From CAVVIH01 sp963748295 (GTDB taxonomy: Bacteria; Acidobacteriota; Vicinamibacteria; Vicinamibacterales; 2-12-FULL-66-21): 64,000 bases of DNA. A program made the position numbers and the translations under genes. Position 1 is the stretch's first letter, and every line of letters begins with the position of its first letter. The notes under the pieces were generated by a model. It worked only from the letters and a program-made list of their open reading frames with translations. It did no database searches and was not told the origin of the DNA. Below are positions 53,829-61,706 of the stretch, in pieces. The DNA lies in the NCBI GenBank assembly GCA_963748295.1, contig CAVVIH010000006.1, positions 682,001 through 746,000 on the forward strand, read 5' to 3'.

Positions 53829-53920
53829 GGCGTTGGGCGCTGGGCGCTCGGCGTTGGGTGCTGGGCGCTCGGCGTTCGGCGCTAGGGCGTTCGGCGCTGG
53901 GCGCTGAGCCGTCGGCGCTC
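53829..53920. repeat. Intergenic heptamer array, GGCGYTS type, ending at a -10 box
   Basis: Thirteen units of GGCGTTG/GGCGCTG/GGCGCTC in 7-bp phase, with one 8-bp unit at 53885. It separates the divergent M20 gene and the secreted-protein gene. The last unit ends at 53920, and TATAAT begins at 53921. Confidence 0.9.
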
Positions 53921-53926
53921 TATAAT
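53921..53926 (+). promoter_or_regulatory. -10 box TATAAT directly after a heptamer array
   Basis: A perfect TATAAT is followed by 6 nt (GAAACA) and then the ATG of the secreted-protein gene. The -35 position falls inside the GGCGYTS array. No Shine-Dalgarno is present, so the mRNA is probably leaderless. Confidence 0.6.
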
Positions 53927-53932
53927 GAAACA

Positions 53933-54454
53933 ATGCTGCGCAGAAATTTCCAACTGGCCGTCGCCTTGACGACGGTACTCGGCGCTGCAGCGGGGGCAGC
54001 CGCGCAAACGCCGGTGCCGTTCCCGAAACCGGGTGAACCCCAGAAGCCGGGCACCAAGGTGGCGGCGCCGGGCGCGCCAATGCCGCAGGCGCCGACCGAG
54101 GCGATGCTCGGGATGCCGATCTACCCGACCTCGGACTTCATCGCGTCCTACGACGCCGGGCGCGGACAGCGTTACTACATTTTCGGCACCAACACCTCGT
54201 ACGCCGAAACCGTGACCTACTACCGCAACGTGCTGAAACAGCGCGGCGAAGTGGTGTACGAAGAGCCGCCCGTGCACATGTTCGACGTCGGCCGCTTCCG
54301 CGAGGAAACGATGGCATTTCCTCCGGGCGTCACGGTGAAGGACTACACGTGGGGCGGATCGGCCGGCTACCTGAACCCGAGATACGGCGCGCAGCCGGCC
54401 CGATACAAGACGATCATTCAGATCGTTCCCGCTCCGGCCGGGGCTCAGCGCTAG
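53933..54454 (+). CDS. Secreted hypothetical protein
   Basis: I do not recognise a family. It has 173 residues with a clear signal peptide (MLRRNFQLAVALTTVLGAAAGAAAQ). A Pro-rich segment follows (TPVPFPKPGEPQKPGTKVAAPGAP). The C-terminal ~110 residues form a compact domain with YPTSDFIASYDAGRGQRYYIFGTNTSYAETVTYYRNVLKQRGEVVYEEPPVHMFDVGRFREETM and a final TIIQIVPAP. The pattern of a tyrosine-rich strand followed by the helix TVTYYRNVLKQRG resembles small periplasmic domains in which a peptide is compared against a threshold, but this is only a shape impression. It overlaps thiC by 41 nt at its 3' end. Confidence 0.8.
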   Translation: MLRRNFQLAVALTTVLGAAAGAAAQTPVPFPKPGEPQKPGTKVAAPGAPMPQAPTEAMLGMPIYPTSDFIASYDAGRGQRYYIFGTNTSYAETVTYYRNVLKQRGEVVYEEPPVHMFDVGRFREETMAFPPGVTVKDYTWGGSAGYLNPRYGAQPARYKTIIQIVPAPAGAQR

Positions 54455-56069
54455 CGTCGGCCTGACGCAGGTAGATCGCGCTCCCCTTCTCGCGGAACTC
54501 GCGCGATTTCTCCTCCATCCCCTGACGCGCCGCGGCCGTCGCAGCCATGTCGCGCACCTGCTGGGTCAGCTCCATCGAGCAGAATTTCGGCCCGCACATC
54601 GAGCAGAAGTGCGCCACCTTCGCGCCGTCGGCCGGAAGCGTCGCGTCGTGGAACGCGCGCGCCGTCACCGGATCCAGCGACAGGTTGAACTGATCTTCCC
54701 AGCGGAACTCGAATCGCGCCTTCGACAGGGCATCGTCCCACGCCTGCGCGCGCGGATGGCCTTTCGCGAGATCGGCGGCGTGCGCCGCGATCTTGTAGGC
54801 GATCACGCCGGCCTTGACGTCGTTGCGATCGGGCAGCCCGAGATGCTCCTTCGGCGTCACGTAGCAGAGCATCGCCGTGCCGTACCAGCCGATCTGCGCG
54901 GCGCCGATCGCGGACGTGATGTGGTCGTAGCCGGGAGCGATGTCAGTGGTCAGCGGGCCGAGCGTGTAGAACGGCGCTTCCTGACACCATTCCAGCTGCT
55001 TCTCCATGTTCTCGCGAATCAGGTGCATCGGGATGTGCCCCGGCCCTTCGTTCATGACCTGGACGTCGTACTCCCACGCGATGCGGGTCAGCTCGCCCTG
55101 TGTGCGCAGCTCGGCGAACTGCGCTTCGTCGTTCGCGTCCGCGATCGATCCGGGACGCAGGCCGTCGCCGAGCGAGAACGACACGTCGTAGGCGCGCATG
55201 ATCTCGCAGAGCTCGCGAAAGTGCGTGTAGGTGAAGTTCTCCTGGTGATGCGCCAGGCACCACTTGGCCATGATCGAACCGCCGCGCGAGACGATGCCGG
55301 TCAGGCGCCGCGCGGTCAGCGGGATGTAGCGCAGCAGCACGCCGGCGTGGACGGTGAAGTAATCCACGCCCTGCTCCGCCTGCTCGACGATCGTGTCGCG
55401 ATAGATCTCCCAGGTGAGATCTTCCGGCCTGCCGCCGGCCTTCTCGAGCGCCTGATAGATCGGGACAGTACCGATCGGCACGGGCGAGTTGCGGAGGATC
55501 CACTCGCGGGTCTGGTGGATGTCGCGGCCGGTCGAGAGATCCATCACCGTGTCGGCGCCCCACAGCGTCGCCCAGCGCAGCTTGTCGACCTCTTCGTCGA
55601 TCGACGACGAAACAGCGGAGTTGCCGATGTTCGCGTTGATCTTCACCGCGAAGTTCCGGCCGATGATCATCGGCTCGAGCTCGGGGTGGTTGATGTTCGC
55701 GGGAATGATCGCGCGGCCGCGGGCGACCTCGGCGCGAACGAATTCGGCATCGAACCCTTCGCGGATCGCGATGAACTCCATCTCCTCGGTGACGACGCCG
55801 CGCCGCGCGTAGTGCAGCTGAGTCACGGCCTCGCTGCCGCGGCGCTTCTGGATCCAGTCGCGCCGCAGTTGCGGCAGACCTTCGCGGACGTTCACGCCCT
55901 GCGGACCGCTGGTGTCGTAGACGCGGAGCGCCGGTTCACCACCGCCAAGATGGATCTCGCGCATCGGAACCCGGACGCCCGGCCCATCCGCGTACACTTT
56001 GCGGGAGTTGGGAAACGCGGAGGCGAAATCGGCAGCCTGGAGAGGCGGGAGCGGCGCGCGGGTCGTCAT
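54414..56069 (-). CDS. thiC: Phosphomethylpyrimidine synthase ThiC
   Basis: Radical SAM-type enzyme that rearranges AIR into the pyrimidine half of thiamine; 551 residues. The 4Fe-4S motif FCSMCGPKFCSM (CxxCxxxxC) is at the C-terminus. Other hallmarks are GVNVREGLPQLRRDWIQKRR, NANIGNSAVSSSIDEEVDKLRWATLWGADTVMDLSTG, VDYFTVHAGVLLRYIPLT, SRGGSIMAKWCLAHH, and NEGPGHIPMHLI. The ATG at 56069 is chosen because GAGG stands 6 nt upstream and TATAGT lies just before. Longer readings are unconserved. No TPP riboswitch is recognisable in the leader. The last codons overlap the convergent secreted-protein gene. Confidence 0.96.
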   Translation of the reverse strand: MTTRAPLPPLQAADFASAFPNSRKVYADGPGVRVPMREIHLGGGEPALRVYDTSGPQGVNVREGLPQLRRDWIQKRRGSEAVTQLHYARRGVVTEEMEFIAIREGFDAEFVRAEVARGRAIIPANINHPELEPMIIGRNFAVKINANIGNSAVSSSIDEEVDKLRWATLWGADTVMDLSTGRDIHQTREWILRNSPVPIGTVPIYQALEKAGGRPEDLTWEIYRDTIVEQAEQGVDYFTVHAGVLLRYIPLTARRLTGIVSRGGSIMAKWCLAHHQENFTYTHFRELCEIMRAYDVSFSLGDGLRPGSIADANDEAQFAELRTQGELTRIAWEYDVQVMNEGPGHIPMHLIRENMEKQLEWCQEAPFYTLGPLTTDIAPGYDHITSAIGAAQIGWYGTAMLCYVTPKEHLGLPDRNDVKAGVIAYKIAAHAADLAKGHPRAQAWDDALSKARFEFRWEDQFNLSLDPVTARAFHDATLPADGAKVAHFCSMCGPKFCSMELTQQVRDMAATAAARQGMEEKSREFREKGSAIYLRQADASAEPRPERERSE

Positions 56070-56096
56070 GGATATCCTCGGCCCCACTATAGCAGG

Positions 56097-56124
56097 GGGA
56101 CAGGCGCCTCGAGGGGACTGTCCC
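56097..56124. promoter_or_regulatory. GGGACAG...CTGTCCC dyad between thiC and the permease gene
   Basis: GGGACAG (56097-56103) and CTGTCCC (56118-56124) form a perfect 7-bp inverted repeat with a 14-nt spacer. It lies just upstream of the thiC -10 box and 108 nt before the permease ATG. It could be an operator or a hairpin. Confidence 0.35.
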
Positions 56125-56231
56125 GATTCGGCCAGCATGTGGCGGAAACGGTCACCGGCGGCGGTCTCAGCAGCAAAAACAGGCGGAATTTTCATGAATT
56201 CGTGGCACGCGGCTCGCTGGGACCTATTGTC

Positions 56232-58670
56232 ATGAGCAGTCTGCTCCAGGACGTCCGGTACGCCCTGCGGGTCCTGGCCCATGCGCCGATGTTCACGGCG
56301 ATCACCGTGCTCACGATGGCGGTCGGCATCGGCGCCAACGTGACGGTGTTCAGCTTCGTCAGCGCGCTGCTCCTTCGCCCGGCGCCCGGCGTCGCCGACC
56401 CCGGCTCGCTCATGGCGATCTTCACGAGCGACTACAGCAGCGGGCCGTACGGCGACTCGTCCTATCCGGATTACGTGTCCCTTCGCTCGGAAACGACCGC
56501 CTTCTCCGCGATGGCGGCCGAAGGGGACGACTCCACCGCCGCCGTGCGCGTCGGCGACTTCGTCGAACGCGTCCGCGTGTCATCGGTGACCGGCGACTAC
56601 TTCCAGCTGCTGGGGCTGAAGCCCGCCGCCGGACGGTTGATCGGCGAGGACGACACCCGCGCATCGGCGTCGCCGGTGGCGGTCATCAGTTACTCGATCT
56701 GGATGCGCGCGTTCAAGCGCAGCCCGGCGGTGCTCGGATCCATCCTGACGTTGAATGCGCGCAAGTACACGATCGTCGGCATCGCGCCCGAGCCGTTCAC
56801 CGGCCTGGGCATCGGCCGCGCCGCCGACGTCTGGACGCCGATGCCCCCTCCGTCGTCGACGCCCGATGCCCGCGGGAATCGCGGCATCGCCGTCGTTGCC
56901 CGCCTCGCGCCCGGCGCGACGCTCGGCTCCGCGCAGGCACAGGTCTCCGCGGTTGCCGCGCGGCTCGCGAAGGATTACCCGGAGTCGAACAAGGGCATTC
57001 TCGGCGCCCCGGATCAACCGCGGCCGATGATCGTGCTCCGGCACACACGCCTGCCACCCGACTTCCGCGGCACCGTCAGCTCGCTTGGCGCGATCCTGAT
57101 GGGCGCGGTCGGCCTCGTGCTGCTGATCGCATGCGCCAACATCGCCAGCCTGCTGCTCTCCCGCGCGACCGCGCGCGATCGGGAGATGGCAATCCGCCTC
57201 GCGCTCGGCGCCGGACGTCACCGCGTCATTCGCCAGCTGTTGACCGAGAGCCTGCTGCTCGGTCTGGCCGGAGGCGCATTCGGTCTGCTGTTCTCGCTGT
57301 GGACCGCGGATCTCCTGCCGTCGTTCTTTCCGGCGGAACAGGCGCGCCTGCTCGACACCCGCATCGACGGCACGGCGCTCGCGTTCGTGCTCGCGGTGTC
57401 GTTCCTGAGCAGCATCCTGTTCGGCCTCGTGCCGGCGCTGCAGGCAGCCGCCCCGGCGACGAGCGGCGCGCTTCGAAACGGTCCCGGCCGTGTGTCCGAC
57501 AACCCGACGCGCACCCTGCTGCGGCGGATTCTCGTCTGCGCGCAGGTCGCGGTCGCCATCGTCCTGCTGATCGGCGCATCGCTCCTGGCGAAGAGCGTGG
57601 CGAACGCCGCGGCCGCCGATCCCGGCTTCGCCGCCCGCGACGGCGTCGTCGCCTCGGTCGAATTGCCGGACGGCGAATTCACGCCGGAACAAGGCCTTCT
57701 CTATTACCGCGAGGCGGTCGAACGGGTGGCCAGCCTGCCGGGCGTGCAGGCGGCGAGCCTCGCGCGCACGCTGCCCACCAGCCGTCCGTCGCGGCGTGGT
57801 TTTCGGATGGAGGGTTACCAGCCTCAGCCCGGCGAGGATTCCGAACTGCCGGTCAATGTCGTGGCCGAGGACTACTTCGAGACGCTGCAGATCCCGCTGC
57901 TGGCAGGACGCACCTTCCACGCACGCGACCGCGCCGGCAGCGCACCCGTCGCGGTGGTCAACGATCTGCTCGCGAAGCACTATTACGGCGGGGACGCTGT
58001 CGGCAGGCGGATCACCGACTCCGCCGGCCTCGTGATGGAGATCGTCGGCGTCGTGCGCACGACCGTCGGCATCACCGTGCAGAGCGCGCCCACCCCGATG
58101 GTCTACTACCCGCTGTCGCAGAGCTATCTGCCGCGGATGACGCTCGTCGCCAGGACCGGCGCGGAACCGTCGGGGCTGATCGAACCGGTGCGGCGCGAGC
58201 TCCTGAGCGTCAACCGGAACGTGCCGGTCTTCCGCACGATCACGCTGGCGTCGCACCTGGCGGAGGCCGCAGCCGACAGCCGGCTCACCGCCACGCTGGT
58301 CGCGACCTGCGCCGGCATGGCGCTCCTGCTGGCGACGATCGGCGTCTACGGCGTGATTGCATACGCCGTCGCCAGGCGGACACGCGAGATTGGCGTTCGC
58401 CTCGCGCTCGGCGCGCGCCCCTGGCACATCGTCCATCTCGTGATGAGCGAAGGGCTGACGGTGATGTTCGTCGGCATCGCCTGCGGGCTGCTCGGCGCCG
58501 TCGTCGCGACGCAGGCGCTGGACTCGCTGCTCTACGGGGTCACGTCATCGGATCCGACGACGTATCTGCTGGTGCCGATCATCCTGACGCTCGTCGCGGT
58601 GCTTGCTGCGTGCGCGCCGGCGCGACGGGCGCTGCGCGTCGAGCCGAACGCGGTTCTGCGGCAGGAATGA
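56232..58670 (+). CDS. ADOP-family FtsX-like ABC permease
   Basis: Acidobacterial duplicated orphan permease, 812 residues. Two MacB/FtsX units are fused. The N-terminal marker DVRYALRVLAHAPMFTAITVLTMAVGIGANVTVFSFVSALLLRP is characteristic, as is PGSLMAIFTSDYSSGPYGDSSYPDYVSLR. Each half has a periplasmic MacB-PCD domain and a three-helix FtsX block (LMGAVGLVLLIACANIASLLLSRATARDREMAIRLALGAGRHRVIRQLL and the closing REIGVRLALGARPWHIVHLVMSEGL). No ATPase gene is adjacent, which gives the family its orphan name. Export of peptides or lipids is assumed for relatives; the substrate is unknown. Its stop abuts the convergent methyltransferase gene. Confidence 0.93.
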   Translation: MSSLLQDVRYALRVLAHAPMFTAITVLTMAVGIGANVTVFSFVSALLLRPAPGVADPGSLMAIFTSDYSSGPYGDSSYPDYVSLRSETTAFSAMAAEGDDSTAAVRVGDFVERVRVSSVTGDYFQLLGLKPAAGRLIGEDDTRASASPVAVISYSIWMRAFKRSPAVLGSILTLNARKYTIVGIAPEPFTGLGIGRAADVWTPMPPPSSTPDARGNRGIAVVARLAPGATLGSAQAQVSAVAARLAKDYPESNKGILGAPDQPRPMIVLRHTRLPPDFRGTVSSLGAILMGAVGLVLLIACANIASLLLSRATARDREMAIRLALGAGRHRVIRQLLTESLLLGLAGGAFGLLFSLWTADLLPSFFPAEQARLLDTRIDGTALAFVLAVSFLSSILFGLVPALQAAAPATSGALRNGPGRVSDNPTRTLLRRILVCAQVAVAIVLLIGASLLAKSVANAAAADPGFAARDGVVASVELPDGEFTPEQGLLYYREAVERVASLPGVQAASLARTLPTSRPSRRGFRMEGYQPQPGEDSELPVNVVAEDYFETLQIPLLAGRTFHARDRAGSAPVAVVNDLLAKHYYGGDAVGRRITDSAGLVMEIVGVVRTTVGITVQSAPTPMVYYPLSQSYLPRMTLVARTGAEPSGLIEPVRRELLSVNRNVPVFRTITLASHLAEAAADSRLTATLVATCAGMALLLATIGVYGVIAYAVARRTREIGVRLALGARPWHIVHLVMSEGLTVMFVGIACGLLGAVVATQALDSLLYGVTSSDPTTYLLVPIILTLVAVLAACAPARRALRVEPNAVLRQE

Positions 58671-59840
58671 TCAGAGCTTGCGCAGGACGAAGCACTTCAG
58701 ATAGTAGGTTTCCGGAACCGTCATCAACACCGGATGATCCCTGCCCTGCATGCGCTTTTCGACCACGACCACCTCCGCATGCGCGTCCACGGCGGCTGAC
58801 GCGATGACGTCTGCGAACGCCGCTTCGCTGACGTTGTAGGAACAGCTGCACGTCACCAGGTATCCGCCGGGCGCCAGAATCTTCAACGCCCGCAGGTTGA
58901 TTTCCTTGTAGCCTGACAGCGCCTTGCGAACCGCCGCGCGGTTGCGCGCGAACGCCGGCGGATCGAGCACGATCGTGTCGAACCGTTCGCCGCGGCGTTC
59001 CAGCTCGCGCAGCTCGTCGAACACGTTCATCGTCCTGGCCTCGACGTTGGTCACGCCGTTCCGCTTGGCGTTCGCCGCAATCCTGGCGACCGCTTCGTCC
59101 GAGATGTCCACGGCAAGCACGCTGTCGCAGCGAGGCGCGATCGCCAGCGCAAATCCTCCGTTGTAGCTGAACGCGTCCAGCGCGCGGCCGCGGGCGTAGC
59201 GCGCCGCCGCGATCCGGTTTTCGCGCTGGTCGAGAAACAGACCGGTTTTCTGACCGCGGTACGGGTCGACCGTGTAACTCACCTTCCCTTCGTGGACGTC
59301 GACAACGGGCGGGACCGTGCCGTGGACGACCTCGACTTTCTGCTCGAGCCCTTCAAGGAGCCGCACGCGCGGATCGTTGCGGGCGAGAATGCCGAGCGGC
59401 TTCACGACGTCGGCAAGGATGCCGGCGATCTCGGGCATCAACCGATCGGTGGCCTGCGAGAGCGCCTGAAGCACGAGATAGTCCGCGTAGCGATCGACGA
59501 CGAGGCCGGGAAGACGATCGGCTTCGCCGTGGATCAGACGGTAGGCGGTCGCCTGATCCGGATAGATACCCAGCGCATCGCGGTAGTCCGCCGCCGCCTG
59601 GATCCGCTCGCGCCAAGTGTTGAGATCAGGCGCTTCGTCGGCGGTCGTCATCAACCGAAGGGCGATCTCCGACTTGTCGCTGTAGAGCGCGTACCCGAGC
59701 GCCCGTTGGCGCGGACCGATCACCCGTACCGTATCCCCGCCCGCCGCGCTGACCTTCGCGACGTCGCTCCGGTAGATCCACGGATGGCCGTTTCGGATCC
59801 GCTCCTCGCCGCGCGCGCTAATCGTGACGGTCGGCACCAT
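58671..59840 (-). CDS. Class I rRNA methyltransferase with PUA domain (RlmI-like)
   Basis: SAM-dependent RNA cytosine-5 methyltransferase of the RlmI/RlmK family, 389 residues. An N-terminal PUA domain (TISARGEERIRNGHPWIYRSDVAKVSAAGGDTVRVIGPRQRALGYALYSDKSEIALRLM) is followed by an EEHEE-like linker. The Rossmann methyltransferase (GLFLDQRENRIAAARYARGRALDAFSYNGGFALAI) ends with the catalytic-type FDTIVLDPPAFARNRAAV and CSCSYNVSEAAFADVI. The ATG at 59840 is chosen by homology; a longer frame runs into the heptamer array. It is divergent from rpiB. Confidence 0.9.
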   Translation of the reverse strand: MVPTVTISARGEERIRNGHPWIYRSDVAKVSAAGGDTVRVIGPRQRALGYALYSDKSEIALRLMTTADEAPDLNTWRERIQAAADYRDALGIYPDQATAYRLIHGEADRLPGLVVDRYADYLVLQALSQATDRLMPEIAGILADVVKPLGILARNDPRVRLLEGLEQKVEVVHGTVPPVVDVHEGKVSYTVDPYRGQKTGLFLDQRENRIAAARYARGRALDAFSYNGGFALAIAPRCDSVLAVDISDEAVARIAANAKRNGVTNVEARTMNVFDELRELERRGERFDTIVLDPPAFARNRAAVRKALSGYKEINLRALKILAPGGYLVTCSCSYNVSEAAFADVIASAAVDAHAEVVVVEKRMQGRDHPVLMTVPETYYLKCFVLRKL

Positions 59841-59860
59841 ATCGACGTGCCCCGTATTCT

Positions 59861-59944
59861 GGCACGTGGCAGGTCGCACGTCGCACGTGACAAGTAGCAC
59901 GTCGCACGCAGCACGTCGCACGTCGCACGTGACGGGCGACAAGC
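59861..59944. repeat. Intergenic heptamer array, CGCACGT type, exactly 12 units, ending at a -10 box
   Basis: Eighty-four bases form exactly twelve 7-bp units (GGCACGT, GGCAGGT, CGCACGT, CGCACGT, GACAAGT, AGCACGT, CGCACGC and so on to GACAAGC). The last unit ends at 59944, and TATAAT begins at 59945. It separates two divergent genes. Confidence 0.92.
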
Positions 59945-59950
59945 TATAAT
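59945..59950 (+). promoter_or_regulatory. -10 box TATAAT of rpiB, directly after a heptamer array
   Basis: A perfect TATAAT is followed by 7 nt (TGCCCGC) and then the rpiB ATG. The -35 position falls inside the CGCACGT array. No Shine-Dalgarno is present, so the transcript may start at the ATG. Confidence 0.6.
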
Positions 59951-59957
59951 TGCCCGC

Positions 59958-60413
59958 ATGCGCATCGCGATCGGCGCCGATCACGCTGGCTTCGCGCTCA
60001 AGCAGCACCTCATCGGAACGCTGAAGCGCCTCGGACACGACGTCGACGATCGCGGGACCCACAGCGAAGCGCCGGTCGATTATCCCGACATCTGCGCCAA
60101 TGTCGGCCGGCTGGTGGCAAGCCGCGCCGCCGATCGCGGAATCGTCATCGGCGGAAGCGGCCAGGGCGAGCAGATGGCCGCCAACAAGGTGCCCGGGATT
60201 CGCGCCGCGTTGTGCAATGAGCTGTATACGGCGCGGATGTCGCGCCTGCACAACGACGCCAACGTGCTGGCGATCGGCGGCCGCGTCGTGGCGCCGGGCC
60301 TCGCCGACGAAATCGTCACGCTCTGGCTGAACACCGCCTTCGAAGGCGGCCGCCATCAGCGCCGCGTCGACCAGATTGCCGCGCTCGAAAAACAGCGCGA
60401 CGTCTCAGTGTGA
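59958..60413 (+). CDS. rpiB: Ribose-5-phosphate isomerase B
   Basis: Interconverts ribose-5-phosphate and ribulose-5-phosphate; 151 residues of the RpiB/LacAB fold. It begins MRIAIGADHAGFALKQHL, the family opening. The active-site loop reads VIGGSGQGEQMAANKVPGIRAALC. In the E. coli-type enzyme this loop carries a catalytic Cys (CGTGIG). Here that Cys is Gly and a Glu occupies the GEQ position, as in the Mycobacterium tuberculosis-type enzyme, where Glu acts as the base. The later His/Arg residues in RMSRLHNDANVLAIGGRVV are conserved. glyA starts 13 nt downstream, so the two are probably co-transcribed. Confidence 0.94.
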   Translation: MRIAIGADHAGFALKQHLIGTLKRLGHDVDDRGTHSEAPVDYPDICANVGRLVASRAADRGIVIGGSGQGEQMAANKVPGIRAALCNELYTARMSRLHNDANVLAIGGRVVAPGLADEIVTLWLNTAFEGGRHQRRVDQIAALEKQRDVSV

Positions 60414-60426
60414 TCAGGATTCCGAC

Positions 60427-61706
60427 ATGCCGACCAAGACCGAAGCTCCCTCCCGCTGGCGATCGCTCGTGGATACCGACCCCGAGATCGCGCGCGCCAT
60501 CGACGACGAACGCCATCGCCAGAACTCGGGCCTCGAGCTGATCGCCTCGGAGAATTTCGTCAGCCTGGCGGTGCTCGAAGCCGCGGGATCGGTGCTCACG
60601 AACAAGTATGCCGAGGGCTATCCGGGCAAGCGTTATTACGGCGGCTGCGAATTCGTCGACGTGGCGGAGTCGCTCGCGATCGCCAGGGCGAAGGAGCTGT
60701 TCGGCGCCGAGCACGCCAACGTCCAGCCGCACTCGGGCGCGCAGGCCAACATGGCCGTCTACTTCACCCTGCTGAAGCCCGGCGACACGGTGCTCGGGAT
60801 GAACCTCTCGCACGGCGGCCACCTCACGCACGGCCACCCGCTGAACTTCTCCGGAAAGCTGTACACGATCGTTCCCTACGGCGTCAGAAAAGACGACGAG
60901 CGAATCGACTACGAGGAGTTGGAGCGCCTCGCCCACGAGCACAAGCCGAAGATGATCATGGTCGGCGCGAGCGCGTATCCCCGCGTCATCGACTTCGAGC
61001 GCATCGGCAGGATCGGACGCGAGGTCGGCTCGCCGGTCGTCACGGACATGGCGCACATCGCTGGCCTGGTCGCCGCCAAGGTCCATCCGAGCCCGGTGCC
61101 GCACTCGGATTTCGTCACCACGACGACGCACAAGACGCTGCGAGGTCCGCGCGGGGGACTGATCCTGTCCCGCACCGGCTACGCGAAAGATCTCGATCGC
61201 TCGCTGTTTCCCGGCGTGCAGGGCGGACCGTTGATGCACATCATCGCGGCGAAGGCGGTGTGCCTCAAGGAAGCGATGGAGCCCGGGTTCGCGGAGTACC
61301 AGCGGCAGATCGTCGCCAACGCGAAGCGTCTCGCCGTCGGCGTTGTCGGCCGCCGGATTCAGGCTCGTCAGCGGCGGGACCGACAACCACCTCATGCTGG
61401 TCGACGTCTTCTCGAAGGGGTTGACCGGCAAAGTCGCCGAGGCGGCCCTCAACAAGGCGGGCATCACCGTCAACAAGAACGCGATTCCGTTCGATACGAA
61501 TCCTCCGATGGTGGCCAGCGGAGTTCGCATCGGCACGCCGGCGATCACCAGCCGCGGCATGCGCGAACGGAGAAATGGACACGATTGCGGAACTGATCGC
61601 GCGGGCGCTCGCCGCTCCCGCAGACGACGGAGTGCTGACAGCCGTTCGGAGCGAGGTCGAAGCCCTGTGCCGCAGGTTCCCGCTGTATCCCGAGACACGG
61701 AACTGA
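60427..61706 (+). CDS. glyA: Serine hydroxymethyltransferase (two single-base frameshifts)
   Basis: PLP enzyme that converts serine to glycine and loads tetrahydrofolate with one-carbon units; about 425 residues once corrected. Hallmarks are LELIASENFVSLAVLEAAGSVLTNKYAEGYPGKRYYGGCEFVD, NVQPHSGAQANMAVY and the PLP-Lys site TTTTHKTLRGPRGGLIL. One extra base near 61341-61347 moves the frame so that SAAGFRLVSGGTDNHLMLVDVFSKGLTGK is read elsewhere. A second, an extra A near 61570-61575, precedes the C-terminus EMDTIAELIARALAAP...FPLYPETRN, which ends at TGA 61704-61706. Two insertions in a core gene point to assembly error rather than decay. Confidence 0.9.

Noticed and set aside
54609..56231. Long open frame antisense to thiC, in frame with the permease
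   Set aside because: Its product is Arg/Asp/Val-rich shadow sequence of thiC. The permease itself begins at the ATG 56232 with the ADOP N-terminus.
56070..56231. TPP riboswitch upstream of thiC
   Set aside because: A CTGAGA is present on the minus strand, but the conserved partner core (ACCTGATCTGG-like) is missing, and the likely -10 box lies downstream of it.
59861..59944. CRISPR array
   Set aside because: Units are 7 bp, contiguous and degenerate, with no spacers and no cas genes. The other heptamer arrays are rejected for the same reason.
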